Origin: Rhodoferax sp. OV413 | GTDB taxonomy: Bacteria > Pseudomonadota > Gammaproteobacteria > Burkholderiales > Burkholderiaceae_C | Reading direction: 5' to 3' | Length of the DNA: 64,000 bases | Assembly (NCBI GenBank): GCA_945861785.1 | Contig: CAMAWD010000002.1 | Span: 62,001 to 126,000 of the forward strand | Shown here: piece by piece, positions 15,464 to 24,542 of the stretch | Position numbering within the stretch: position 1 is the stretch's first letter | Layout of the letters: every line of letters begins with the position of its first letter | Translations under genes and position numbers: made by a program | The notes under the pieces: model-generated | Told to the model about the DNA's origin: nothing | The model's input: the letters and a program-made list of their open reading frames with translations, nothing else | The model's database searches: none

Positions 15464-17009
15464 TTTTTTCTTCCAACTTGAGGACGTATTTCATGATCTT
15501 GCCGATACTGGTGTGCGGCAGGGACGGGCGGAATTCGCAAAACGAGGGCACCTTGAACTTCGACAGGTGGCGCGCGCACCAGGCACGGACTTCTTCTTCG
15601 GTCAGGGATTCGCCAGGGCGTAACACGACGAAGGCCTTGATCGCCTCGTCGCGCAGCGGGTCCGACACCGCGATGACGGCCGACTCGAAGATCTTCGGAT
15701 GCTCGTTGAGCACCCGCTCGACCTCGCTGGCTGCGATGTTCTCGCCAGCGCGTTTGATGACGTCCTTGGAGCGGTCGAAAAAGTGGAAGTACCCATCGCG
15801 GTCGATGGACCCGTTGTCGCCGGTGTCGAACCAGCCGTCGCGCAGGCAGGCGTCGGTGGCTTGCTGGTTCTTGTAGTAGCCCGAGAACATCGCGCCGCCG
15901 CGCACCAGGATCTTGCCCACGGCGTCCACGGGCAGGTCCTGGAAGGAGTCGTCCACCACCCGCATTTCGCGGCCGAGTGTTGGCAGGCCGATGCAGTGGC
16001 GCTTGGTCACGCCATGCACGACCGGGTTGGACGAGCAGATGCCCAAGGTCTCCGACAGACCATATCCCTCGACCAGCTTGACGCCGAAACGGGTCTCGAA
16101 CTGCTCCCACTCGTCGTCAGTGGTCAGCAGCGCATAGAACGAAAAACGGACGCTATGGCGGGCATCGTCCGGGTGCGCGGGCTGGGCCAGCATGGTGCGC
16201 AACTGCATCGGCACGATACTCATCAGCGTGCATTGGTGGCGACGCACCTGAAGCCAGAAGTTGGTCGCGCTGTACTGCTCGATCAGCACGATGGTCCCGC
16301 CGACCGTCAGGGTCGGCATGACTCCGACATATTGTCCGTTAACATGAAACAGTGGCAGGACGACGCAGGTACGCTCAGACGCAGTCATGCCCAGCAGCAT
16401 GGCCACGGAAATGCCCTGGGTCAACGAAGCCCGGTGGCTGATCACCACGCCCTTGGGCCGCGAGGTGGTGCCCGAGGTGTAGACGATCTGGGACGGCGCC
16501 TCCGGTGCCACGGCCACCATCCTGCAGGCGGACGACGCGCTGGCCAGGATGTCGGGCAACAGCCGGAATCCGTCGGTACCCGGGCCAGGTCGGGTGGAAA
16601 TCCGAACCGTTACGCCCGGGCAAACCGCCGCGACCTGGTTGAACAGGCCAATGAACCGGGGCTCGCTGATGAAGCCGACACTGTCGGAGTTGTTCAGCAG
16701 GTACTGCAGCTCGTCGGCGGCGTAGAACACGTTCACGGGAACCATCACCGCACCGGCCTGGTTGATCGCCAGCCAGGAAATAAGGAACTCAGGGCAGGTT
16801 GACACCATCAGCGCCACCGTCTGGCCAGCCCGCACGCCGTCGTCGATCAGCGCGTTGGCGAGCTGGTTCACACGCTCGGTGACAGCGCGGTAGTTCAGTG
16901 TCGTGACCTGGCCGTCGGCGCCCTCAAAGACGATGAATTCCTTGTCCGGTTGCAGGCGCGACTGCTCCTGCAGCAGGCCTGGAATGGTCTGGGTTCCCGT
17001 GACTTCCAT
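15447..17009 (-). CDS. AMP-forming acyl-CoA synthetase (CaiC-like)
   Basis: A 520-residue ANL-family ligase that activates a carboxylic acid with ATP and CoA. Motifs: phosphate loop YTSGTTSRPKG at residues 177-187; GYGLSETLG; adenylate-binding WFDTGDNGSIDRDG; the hinge segment DRSKDVIKRAGENIAASEVE; and the catalytic lysine in SIGKIMKYVLK near residue 506. The general look is that of crotonobetaine/carnitine-CoA and other medium-chain ligases, but specificity cannot be read from motifs. Probably the entry step of the pathway, placed second in the operon. GAAGGAG precedes the ATG. Confidence 0.9.
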   Translation of the reverse strand: MEVTGTQTIPGLLQEQSRLQPDKEFIVFEGADGQVTTLNYRAVTERVNQLANALIDDGVRAGQTVALMVSTCPEFLISWLAINQAGAVMVPVNVFYAADELQYLLNNSDSVGFISEPRFIGLFNQVAAVCPGVTVRISTRPGPGTDGFRLLPDILASASSACRMVAVAPEAPSQIVYTSGTTSRPKGVVISHRASLTQGISVAMLLGMTASERTCVVLPLFHVNGQYVGVMPTLTVGGTIVLIEQYSATNFWLQVRRHQCTLMSIVPMQLRTMLAQPAHPDDARHSVRFSFYALLTTDDEWEQFETRFGVKLVEGYGLSETLGICSSNPVVHGVTKRHCIGLPTLGREMRVVDDSFQDLPVDAVGKILVRGGAMFSGYYKNQQATDACLRDGWFDTGDNGSIDRDGYFHFFDRSKDVIKRAGENIAASEVERVLNEHPKIFESAVIAVSDPLRDEAIKAFVVLRPGESLTEEEVRAWCARHLSKFKVPSFCEFRPSLPHTSIGKIMKYVLKLEEKNAPKH

Positions 17010-17036
17010 ACGCGGCGCTCCTTCGATCGGCGGGTG

Positions 17037-18200
17037 TCAGTAGGAGCGCGGTTGTCCGCAGCCGACCTGCGCGATGAAGTTCTTGGTCATCTCGTTGGTG
17101 ACCGGCGCAAAGATCAGTTGGCGCACGTCACGGTAGTAGCGCTGCATGTGGTATTCCATCGTAAAGCCGGCGCCGGCCATCACGCGCATGCCGCGGTCGG
17201 TAGCCCGAAACGCGGCTTCGGAGGCGAAATACTTGGCAGACGCTGCGGGAACCGAGCAGTCCAGCCCCTCGTCCTGCATCCACGCCGCACGGTAAGTGGC
17301 CAGCTGGGCCAGGTCGAGTTCGACCAGGCTGTCCGCCAGCTGGTGCTGTACCGCCTGGAACTGCCCGATCGGGCGCCCGAAGGCGGTGCGGTCCAGGGCG
17401 TACTGGTTGGCGTCTTCCAGCGCGCCGCGGCCCAGGCCGTTGCACACGGCGGCGACGAAGATGCGTTCATTGTTGAGCGTGTCGAGTACGGCGTGCCAGC
17501 CCTTGTCGCGGGCGCCGATGATGGTGCTCTTGTGCACGCGTACATCCTGGTAGGAGACTTCGTAGGAATGCAGGAACCGCGATCCGAGCTTGACGATCTT
17601 GCTGTAGTGGATGCCCGGTGTGTCCTTCGGTATGAGAAACACCGTGAGGCCGTGCGATGGCTTCTTTGGGTCTTTGCTGGTGCGTACCACAACGAACACG
17701 TGGCTTGCGATATTGATGCCGGTGGTGTACACCTTGGCCCCGTTGATCACATAGTGGTCGCCGTCCTCGCGCGCAACCGTCTTGGTTGCGCCCAGGATGT
17801 CAGTCCCTCCATCGGGCTCCGTCATTGACAGCGCAAAGTGGCATGAACCGCCGGCCAGTTTGGGCAGGAATTCCTGGCGCTGCTCGGGGGTGCCATGGCG
17901 CTCCAGGGTGACGGCGCCGAAACACACATCCAGGCCATAGGCCAAGGCGACCGTCGAACTGTGTCGCGCGAGTTCCTCGATCACGATCACTTCTTCCATC
18001 ACCCCGCCGCCGCTGCCACCGTACTGCTCGGAAACGGTCGCGCCCATCAAACCGATCTCGGCCATTTTGTCCAGCAGCGTCGGTGGGAATTCTTCGTTCT
18101 TGTCCCACTCGGCCACACGATCCTTGGGCATTTCATTCTCCACAAAACGCCGCACGAGATCCTGCAGCGCACGTTGCTCATCGTTGAATTGAAAGTTCAT
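17037..18200 (-). CDS. Acyl-CoA dehydrogenase with isovaleryl/long-chain-type catalytic glutamate
   Basis: A 387-residue flavoenzyme and first gene of the minus-strand operon. FAD/substrate motifs FALSMTEPDGGTD (residues 122-134) and YTTGINIASH are present, and the C-terminal helices have MAGAGFTMEYHMQRYYRDV. The glutamate that is the base in medium- and short-chain enzymes is missing: the site reads IFAPVTNEM (A365 region). A glutamate is instead found at residue 245 (LNNERIFVAA), the helix-G position used by isovaleryl-CoA and long-chain dehydrogenases. That suggests a branched or bulky acyl-CoA substrate. The C-terminal PRSY ending is shared with a subgroup lacking the usual glutamate. A candidate promoter and operator lies just upstream. 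Confidence 0.9.
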   Translation of the reverse strand: MNFQFNDEQRALQDLVRRFVENEMPKDRVAEWDKNEEFPPTLLDKMAEIGLMGATVSEQYGGSGGGVMEEVIVIEELARHSSTVALAYGLDVCFGAVTLERHGTPEQRQEFLPKLAGGSCHFALSMTEPDGGTDILGATKTVAREDGDHYVINGAKVYTTGINIASHVFVVVRTSKDPKKPSHGLTVFLIPKDTPGIHYSKIVKLGSRFLHSYEVSYQDVRVHKSTIIGARDKGWHAVLDTLNNERIFVAAVCNGLGRGALEDANQYALDRTAFGRPIGQFQAVQHQLADSLVELDLAQLATYRAAWMQDEGLDCSVPAASAKYFASEAAFRATDRGMRVMAGAGFTMEYHMQRYYRDVRQLIFAPVTNEMTKNFIAQVGCGQPRSY

Positions 18201-18541
18201 GAAATGCCCGTTAAGTTGGTGGAACTTAAAAATTGTACCACCTAGTAATAAAAGAATTCTTACGGGTTTTCCCGATTAACAACCACTATTTTGACCCGAG
18301 CGGACTTGCCTGGCGCACCGGCAGTGCTCGGCGCGCCGGTAACCTGGGCAGTCGTGTTCAGCCAGTCTTGCGTCACTGCAACCGATCCTGGGCGTGTGGT
18401 CTGAACCAAAGGTGGCTGCGAACGTGCGCGCGGCAATCCCGGCGACGGCGAGGGAAGCGGTGGGCGTGCAAACTGCGAAAATGCGAGAAACCCGGGCGCA
18501 CCGTGTGCACCGCACTGGCCCAACTCCACCCGCATTCCTCC
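18201..18541. other. Divergent intergenic region between the acyl-CoA dehydrogenase operon and dusA
   Basis: About 340 bases with no supportable gene. The left third (18210-18300) is much richer in A and T than its surroundings and holds the minus-strand promoter/operator candidate. The rest is GC-rich upstream sequence of dusA. An open frame continues leftward from dusA to 18233 but shows no family resemblance and is likely non-coding. Confidence 0.5.
18218..18242 (-). promoter_or_regulatory. Imperfect palindrome overlapping a -10-like box
   Basis: Arms ggtggaac (18218-18225) and gtaccacc (18235-18242) are complementary in seven of eight positions around a 9-base A/T spacer. On the minus strand the element contains TACAAT, a good -10 hexamer, 37 bases upstream of the acyl-CoA dehydrogenase start, with only a weak -35. 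Overlap of a palindrome with a -10 box is the geometry of a repressor operator. No regulator gene sits beside it, so the cognate factor is unknown. Confidence 0.5.
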
Positions 18542-19585
18542 GTGACCGATTCCTGCCACCTGCTTGCGCCCCGCGCCACCCCATGGCGTATTTCCATCGC
18601 CCCGATGATGGACTGGACCGACCGCCATTGCCGCTACTTCCACCGCCTGCTGACCCGCAAGGCCCTGCTCTACACCGAGATGGTGACCACCGGTGCGCTG
18701 GTACACGGCGATGTGCCGCGCCACCTGCGTTTCAACGCCGAAGAACACCCGGTGGCACTGCAACTCGGCGGCAGCGAACCGGCTGACCTGGCGCATTGCG
18801 CCCGTCTGGGGGAGCAGTGGGGGTACAACGAGATCAACCTCAACTGTGGTTGCCCGTCCGAGCGGGTGCAGCGCGGTGCTTTCGGCGCCTGCCTGATGGC
18901 CGAACCCGCGCTGGTGGCGGATTGCGTCAAGGCCATGGTCGACGTGGTGTCGGTGCCGGTCACGGTCAAGCACCGCATCGGCATCGACCGGGGGGAAGAC
19001 TACGGATTTGTGCGTGACTTTGTCGGCCAGGTCAGCGCGGCCGGCTGCAGTGTGTTCATCGTGCACGCACGCAATGCCTGGCTGAAGGGACTTTCGCCCA
19101 AAGAAAACCGCGAGGTGCCACCCCTGCGTTACGCGACCGTGCACCGTCTCAAGGCCGAGTTTCCGGATTTGACGATCATCATCAACGGTGGCATCACGAC
19201 CACCGAACAGGTGCAGGAGCAACTGCACCATGTCGATGGCGTGATGCTTGGGCGCGAGGCCTACCACAACCCGTGGTGGCTGGCTTCATGGGACACATCG
19301 TTCTGGGGTGATTCGGTACAAGACGCACCCGACCGCGAAGACATCGAGCGCCAGATGTGCGACTACATGGCGCGCGAGGCGGCGCAACACGGCACCGCCT
19401 GGCGCGGAGTCGCGCGCCACATGCTGGGCCTGCGCCACGGCCTGCCTGGCGCCCGGCTGTGGAGGCAGGTCTGGAGCGACCACCGCATGCGTGATCTGCA
19501 TCCCCACGCGGTGATGGAAAAGGCCCACGCCATGGCTTCAGCCCGTCCGAGCGACGGCCAAGCCCTGGCAGTTGCGCATGTTTGA
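18542..19585 (+). CDS. dusA: tRNA-dihydrouridine(20/20a) synthase DusA
   Basis: A 347-residue FMN enzyme that reduces uridine in the tRNA D-loop. Diagnostic DusA sequence: SIAPMMDWTDRHCRYFHRLL at the start of the barrel; NLNCGCPSERVQRGAFGACLM with the catalytic cysteine; VTVKHRIGID; and NGGITTTEQ at the phosphate-binding site. The start is uncertain: a GTG at 18542 gives the expected short leader before APMMDWTD, and no good ATG lies between it and the conserved region. The 3' end overlaps the next gene by eight bases. Confidence 0.92.
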   Translation: MTDSCHLLAPRATPWRISIAPMMDWTDRHCRYFHRLLTRKALLYTEMVTTGALVHGDVPRHLRFNAEEHPVALQLGGSEPADLAHCARLGEQWGYNEINLNCGCPSERVQRGAFGACLMAEPALVADCVKAMVDVVSVPVTVKHRIGIDRGEDYGFVRDFVGQVSAAGCSVFIVHARNAWLKGLSPKENREVPPLRYATVHRLKAEFPDLTIIINGGITTTEQVQEQLHHVDGVMLGREAYHNPWWLASWDTSFWGDSVQDAPDREDIERQMCDYMAREAAQHGTAWRGVARHMLGLRHGLPGARLWRQVWSDHRMRDLHPHAVMEKAHAMASARPSDGQALAVAHV

Positions 19586-20519
19586 CCCGGCCCTGCGGCA
19601 GTTCAAGATCGCACGCACCCTGGTGTGGGTGGTGCCCGCGCTCTGGAGCGTGAACTTCATCGTCGCCCGGATGGCGCCGGGTGTGATCGGCCCGCACTTG
19701 CTGGCCTTGGGGCGCTGGGGGATTGCGGCGCTGGTGCTCGTGCTGGTGGCTCGACAGGAGTTGTGGCAGCAACGCGATGCGATACAGCGCGATTGGTGGC
19801 AGTACCTGGTGCTGGGCATCCTGGGGATGCTGATTTGCGGCGCCTGGGTCTACCAAAGTGCCCGGACGACCAGCGCTACCAATGTTGCGCTGATCTACGC
19901 AGCGGCGCCGGTTTTGATCGCGGTGGGTGCATCGCTCTGGCTGCATGAGCGCATGGCGCTGCGGCAAAAATTCGGTGTGGCGCTCGCGTTGCTGGGGGTG
20001 CTGCACGTGGTGGTCAAGGGGCAATGGGCGACGCTGACGGCGTTGCAATTCGTCCCGGGAGACCTCTGGATGCTGGCCGCCACGGTGTCCTGGGCCGCGT
20101 ATGCCCTGCTTCAGAAGGTGTGGCCGTGCAGCCTGGGTGCGACTGCGCGGCTGGCGGCCATCTGCGTGGGCGGTGTGGTCAGCCTGTTGCCGTTCGCCGC
20201 CTGGGAAATGACCCAGCCAGGCCTGACGGTCTGGGGTGCCCGCGCCTGGACTCTGGTGCTGGTCTCCGCAGTCGTGCCAGGCCTGGGCGCCTACTGGATC
20301 TACGGCTGGGCGCAACGGGTGCTGGGGGCAAGCCGGGTGGCGATGGCCTTGTACCTTGGGCCCCTTTACGGTGGACTGGCGGCATGGACCATGCTGGGAG
20401 AAGCGCCAGGTTGGCACCATCTGGGTGGCGCGATGCTGATCCTGCCTGGTGTGTTTCTGGTGACTTCCACCGTACGCCCGGCGCCGACTGTCAGCCCGCC
20501 GCTTCCAGCCCGCTCTTGA
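19578..20519 (+). CDS. EamA/DMT-superfamily transporter
   Basis: A 313-residue inner-membrane protein with about ten hydrophobic segments arranged as two EamA repeats (roughly residues 10-140 and 150-290). TTSATNVALIYAAAPVLIAVGA ends the first repeat and the second ends with AMALYLGPLYGGLAAW. Such proteins export amino acids or other metabolites; the substrate is unknown. The start is the ATG at 19578 within the end of dusA. Its 3' end overlaps that of the convergent GntR-type gene by 29 bases. Confidence 0.85.
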   Translation: MFDPALRQFKIARTLVWVVPALWSVNFIVARMAPGVIGPHLLALGRWGIAALVLVLVARQELWQQRDAIQRDWWQYLVLGILGMLICGAWVYQSARTTSATNVALIYAAAPVLIAVGASLWLHERMALRQKFGVALALLGVLHVVVKGQWATLTALQFVPGDLWMLAATVSWAAYALLQKVWPCSLGATARLAAICVGGVVSLLPFAAWEMTQPGLTVWGARAWTLVLVSAVVPGLGAYWIYGWAQRVLGASRVAMALYLGPLYGGLAAWTMLGEAPGWHHLGGAMLILPGVFLVTSTVRPAPTVSPPLPARS

Positions 20520-21138
20520 AATGCGCGCGCATGCGGGCCATGGCGGCGGGTCCATCCCGTTGCACCAGTGCCGCCATGATCAGCCGATGTTCTGCCAATG
20601 ACCCGTCTATGCGCCCGGACTTGAGCAAGGAGTTGTGCCGGTTGAGTTTCATCACCTTGCGCAGATCGGCCACCATCTGGCGCGACCAGCGGTTGTTGGC
20701 AATGTCCAGCAGGCGCATGTGGAACTGCTCGTTGATGCGAAAAAATTGCTCCCGGTCCAACTGCCCCGGGGCCACAGCGCTCTCCAGTTGCGCATGCAAC
20801 GCCTGCAGCTCTTCCATTTGGGTGGTGCTGGCGTGGGCCGCAACCGTGCCCGCAGCATCGGATTCGAGCAGGCTGAGCAGGTGGTAGACCTCGGCCAGAT
20901 CCTGTTCCGATACCTCGGTCACATAGGCGCCGCGGCGCACCTTCATGGTCACAAGTCCCTCGGCGGCGAGCACCTTGAGCGCTTCTCGCAGCGGCGTGCG
21001 GCTGATGCCGTAGGCCTCGGCGATCTTGAGCTCATCGATCCAGCTGCCCGGAACCAGTTCACGGCTGAAGATACGTTGCCGCAAGGACTCTGCCACCTGC
21101 TCATAGAGGGCGCGCGGGGCAAGAGGAAGGGCGTTCAT
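20491..21138 (-). CDS. GntR-family transcriptional regulator, FCD (FadR-type) subfamily
   Basis: A 215-residue repressor or activator. An N-terminal winged helix-turn-helix (about residues 8-75; VPGSWIDELKIAEAYGISRTP then LREALKVLAAEGLV) is followed by an all-helical FCD ligand-binding domain (about 80-210). The candidate metal ligands D/H of the FCD pocket appear in INEQFHMRLLD and LAEHRLIMAAL. It is transcribed divergently from the methylmalonyl-CoA mutase operon across a 131-base gap, so it most likely controls that operon and itself in response to a CoA-pathway acid. Confidence 0.9.
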   Translation of the reverse strand: MNALPLAPRALYEQVAESLRQRIFSRELVPGSWIDELKIAEAYGISRTPLREALKVLAAEGLVTMKVRRGAYVTEVSEQDLAEVYHLLSLLESDAAGTVAAHASTTQMEELQALHAQLESAVAPGQLDREQFFRINEQFHMRLLDIANNRWSRQMVADLRKVMKLNRHNSLLKSGRIDGSLAEHRLIMAALVQRDGPAAMARMRAHFKSGLEAAG

Positions 21139-21191
21139 GGTGGTGCGGTCAGGCCGGCGGTCGGGGCGGATTGTAAGTTGCGACCAAGATT

Positions 21192-21221
21192 TTGAATCAA
21201 TAATTATGAATCACGTAAACT
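21192..21221 (+). promoter_or_regulatory. Candidate promoter and direct-repeat operator of the mutase operon
   Basis: A perfect direct repeat tgaatca occurs at 21193-21199 and 21207-21213, 14 bases apart, in an A/T-rich patch of the gap between gntR and the mutase gene. TTGAAT (21192-21197) and TAAACT (21216-21221), spaced by 18, could be the -35 and -10 boxes of the plus-strand promoter, so the repeat falls between them. Both readings come from inspection only. Confidence 0.4.
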
Positions 21222-21269
21222 TGTTGATCCGCAAGCCGTAGACTGTTTGCACCTGACCGGAACCGCGCC

Positions 21270-23483
21270 ATGAGCCAAGAGCAAGCCAAGACACCCCAGC
21301 CATCCAGCACCTCAAGCTTCGAGTTCGAACACGGCGATCTGCCGGCCTGGCAACGTGCCGCGGCCAAGTCCGCTCCACGGGGCGACCTTGGCGCATTGAC
21401 CTGGCACACCCCGGACGGCATTGCCGTCAAGCCCTTGTACACGGCGCTCGACACGCAGCACCTACCGCACACCCACACCCTGCCAGGGTTTGAACCCTAC
21501 CTGCGCGGCCCGCAGGCCACCATGTATGCCGTGCGTCCTTGGACGATCCGGCAATATGCGGGCTTCTCGACCGCCGAGGAGTCGAACGCCTTCTACCGCA
21601 AGGCACTGGCTGCAGGCGGGCAGGGCGTGTCGGTTGCCTTCGACCTCGCCACACACCGCGGGTACGACTCGGACCATCCGCGTGTCACGGGCGACGTAGG
21701 CAAGGCCGGTGTGGCGATCGACAGTGTCGAGGACATGAAGATCCTGTTCGACCAGATTCCGCTCGACTCGGTGTCGGTGTCCATGACCATGAACGGTGCC
21801 GTGCTGCCGGTGCTGGCTGGTTATGTGGTGGCGGCTGAAGAGCAGGGCGTGGCGCAGGACAAGCTCAGTGGAACGATCCAGAACGACATCCTCAAGGAGT
21901 TCATGGTTCGCAACACCTACATCTACCCGCCGGCGCCATCGATGCGCATCATCGGCGACATCATCGAATACACCGCGCGCCACATGCCCAAGTTCAACTC
22001 GATCAGCATCTCGGGTTACCACATGCAGGAGGCCGGGGCGAACCAGGCACTCGAACTGGCGTTCACCCTGGCCGACGGCCAGGAATACGTGCGCACCGCC
22101 ATCGCCAAGGGCATGGACGTGGACGACTTCGCGCCGCGCCTGAGTTTCTTCTGGGCCATCGGGATGAACTTCTACCTCGAAGTGGCCAAGATGCGCGCCG
22201 CCCGCTTGTTGTGGTGCCGCATCATGAAAGGTTTCGACGCGAAGAACCCCAAGAGCCTGATGTTGCGCACGCATTGCCAGACCTCCGGCTGGTCGCTGAC
22301 CGAGCAGGACCCCTACAACAACATCGTGCGCACCACCATCGAGGCGATGGCAGCCGTGTTCGGCGGCACCCAGAGCCTGCACACCAACAGCTTTGACGAA
22401 GCCATCGCGCTGCCGACCGAGTTTTCGGCGCGCATCGCCCGCAATACCCAGTTGATCATCCAGGAAGAGACCCACATCCCGCAGGTGATCGACCCCTGGG
22501 CCGGCAGCTACATGATGGAGTCCCTCACGCAGGACATGGCCGACGCCGCGTGGAAGATCATCGAGGAGGTGGATGCCATGGGCGGCATGGTGAAGGCGGT
22601 GGACAGTGGCTGGGCCAAGCTCAAAATCGAGGCGGCGGCGGCCGAGAAGCAGGCACGCATCGACTCCGGCAAGGACGTGATCGTTGGTGTCAACAAGTAC
22701 AAGCTCAAGAGCCAAGACGCGATCGAGGCGCGCGATATCGACAACCTGGCGGTGCGTGACGGGCAGATCCGGCGGCTGCAGGCGATCCGGGCTTCGCGTG
22801 ACACGGCAGCTGTCACGGCGGCGCTCGCGGCACTGACGCAGGCCGCGCAGGACAACACCGGCAACCTGCTGGACCTGAGCATCCGGGCCATGCGCCTGCG
22901 CGCCACCGTGGGCGAGGTCAGCGATGCGCTCGAAAACGCCTTCGGCCGGCACCGCGCCGATACGCACAAGGTGACAGGTGTGTATGCTGCCGCCTACGAT
23001 TCAGACACCAGTGCAGGAGACACCATGCAGTACTGGGAGCAACTCAAGCAGGACATTGCGAATTTCGCCCAGGAGCAGGGCCGTCGCCCGCGCGTGATGA
23101 TCGCCAAACTTGGCCAGGACGGCCACGACCGCGGCTCCAAGGTGGTGGCCACCGCCTTTGCCGATCTCGGGTTCGACGTGGACATCGGCCCGCTGTTCCA
23201 GACACCGGAGGAATGCGCGCGCCAGGCGATCGAGAACGACGTGCACGCTGTGGGTGTGTCGACCCTCGCCGCCGGGCACAAAACCCTGGTGCCCGCGATC
23301 ATCGAAGAGCTCAAGCGCCAGGGCGCCGACGACATCATCGTGTTTGTGGGCGGCGTGGTGCCACGGCAGGATTACGACATGTTGTACGCCGCCGGCGTGA
23401 AGGGTATCTACGGGCCTGGAACGCCGATACCGGTATCGGCGAGCGACGTGCTCAGGCAGATCAAGGCGGCGGTGCGGGGCTGA
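21270..23483 (+). CDS. scpA: Methylmalonyl-CoA mutase, adenosylcobalamin-dependent
   Basis: A 737-residue single-chain mutase converting (R)-methylmalonyl-CoA and succinyl-CoA. The N-terminal TIM barrel carries [15 protein letters not shown] near residue 88, [16 protein letters not shown] and [18 protein letters not shown]. The C-terminal B12 domain (about 595-735) has the base-off cobalamin motif [12 protein letters not shown] with the histidine ligand, then [10 protein letters not shown] and VFVGGVVP. Length and order match the bacterial Sbm/ScpA and mitochondrial enzymes. First gene of a six-gene operon that turns propionyl-CoA into succinyl-CoA. Confidence 0.96.
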   Translation: MSQEQAKTPQPSSTSSFEFEHGDLPAWQRAAAKSAPRGDLGALTWHTPDGIAVKPLYTALDTQHLPHTHTLPGFEPYLRGPQATMYAVRPWTIRQYAGFSTAEESNAFYRKALAAGGQGVSVAFDLATHRGYDSDHPRVTGDVGKAGVAIDSVEDMKILFDQIPLDSVSVSMTMNGAVLPVLAGYVVAAEEQGVAQDKLSGTIQNDILKEFMVRNTYIYPPAPSMRIIGDIIEYTARHMPKFNSISISGYHMQEAGANQALELAFTLADGQEYVRTAIAKGMDVDDFAPRLSFFWAIGMNFYLEVAKMRAARLLWCRIMKGFDAKNPKSLMLRTHCQTSGWSLTEQDPYNNIVRTTIEAMAAVFGGTQSLHTNSFDEAIALPTEFSARIARNTQLIIQEETHIPQVIDPWAGSYMMESLTQDMADAAWKIIEEVDAMGGMVKAVDSGWAKLKIEAAAAEKQARIDSGKDVIVGVNKYKLKSQDAIEARDIDNLAVRDGQIRRLQAIRASRDTAAVTAALAALTQAAQDNTGNLLDLSIRAMRLRATVGEVSDALENAFGRHRADTHKVTGVYAAAYDSDTSAGDTMQYWEQLKQDIANFAQEQGRRPRVMIAKLGQDGHDRGSKVVATAFADLGFDVDIGPLFQTPEECARQAIENDVHAVGVSTLAAGHKTLVPAIIEELKRQGADDIIVFVGGVVPRQDYDMLYAAGVKGIYGPGTPIPVSASDVLRQIKAAVRG

Positions 23484-23507
23484 TTCGGTCACATTGGCGC
23501 AATCCCG

Positions 23508-24542
23508 ATGCAACGCGCGGCACCACCGGCGGACCTTGTCCGGACTCTCACCGATGGCAGCGGCCTGCCCCAGCGGCGGGCGCTGGCCAAGGCAATCACG
23601 CTGCTGGAGTCGACCCGCAGCGACCACCGGTTGCAGGCCGACACGCTGCTCAACACGCTGTTGCCACACTCCGGCCGGGCATTCCGGCTCGGCCTGAGCG
23701 GTGTGCCGGGCGTGGGCAAGTCGACCTTCATTGAAGTCCTGGGTCTGCACCTGATTGCGTTGGGGCACAGGGTGGCTGTGTTGACCGTGGACCCGTCATC
23801 GTCGATCTCGGGCGGGTCGATCCTGGGCGACAAGACACGCATGGAGCGGCTGTCTGTCAACGAGCGGGCCTTCATCCGCCCCAGCCCGTCGGGTGGCACC
23901 CTCGGAGGCGTGGCCGAGAAGACGCGCGAGGCCATGCTGGTGTGCGAGGCGGCGGGTTTCGACATCGTGATTGTCGAAACCGTCGGCGTGGGCCAAAGCG
24001 AGATCGCGGTGGCCGGCATGACCGACATGTTCGTGCTGATGCAGTTGCCCAACGCGGGTGACGAACTGCAGGCGATCAAGAAGGGCGTGATGGAAATCGC
24101 CGATCTGGTCGTCATCAACAAGGCCGACATCGATTCGGCAGCGACCACGCGGGCCCTGGCCCAGATCAGTTCATCGCTGCGCCTGCTGGGCCAGCATGGC
24201 AACCCGGCCAACGCGCTGCACGACGGATCGGTGTGGCATCCGCAGGTGATGGCGCTCAGCGCGCTGCACGGGCAGGGTGTGGATGTGTTCTGGCAAGCCG
24301 TGGGCAACTTTCGCGCCATGCAGGAACGCTCCGGCGCGCTGCTGTCGCGCCGGCGCAAGCAGTCCTTGTCGTGGATGTGGGAACGCATCGAGACCGGGCT
24401 GCGCCAGGCTTTCCGGGAAGACCCGCAGGTGCATGGGCAACTCGCCCTCGTTTCCGACCAGGTAGCACAAGGCACGCTGGTGGCGTCGGTCGCGGCGCGT
24501 GAATTGCTGGCGCTGTTCGCGCGGTCGCAGGGCCGCACATGA
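23508..24542 (+). CDS. meaB: Methylmalonyl-CoA mutase-associated GTPase MeaB
   Basis: A 344-residue G3E-family GTPase that protects and reloads the mutase with cofactor. P-loop GVPGVGKST near residue 65, [22 protein letters not shown], the ETVGVGQSE switch and the NKAD guanine-specificity motif are all present, followed by a C-terminal helical dimerisation part. It lies 24 bases after the mutase gene, and its stop overlaps the next start by four bases. Confidence 0.95.
   Translation: MQRAAPPADLVRTLTDGSGLPQRRALAKAITLLESTRSDHRLQADTLLNTLLPHSGRAFRLGLSGVPGVGKSTFIEVLGLHLIALGHRVAVLTVDPSSSISGGSILGDKTRMERLSVNERAFIRPSPSGGTLGGVAEKTREAMLVCEAAGFDIVIVETVGVGQSEIAVAGMTDMFVLMQLPNAGDELQAIKKGVMEIADLVVINKADIDSAATTRALAQISSSLRLLGQHGNPANALHDGSVWHPQVMALSALHGQGVDVFWQAVGNFRAMQERSGALLSRRRKQSLSWMWERIETGLRQAFREDPQVHGQLALVSDQVAQGTLVASVAARELLALFARSQGRT

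Noticed and set aside
18233-18541. Coding extension of dusA to the left
   Set aside because: The extra 103 residues are Arg/Cys-rich and unlike DusA, and the region includes the A/T-rich divergent promoter.
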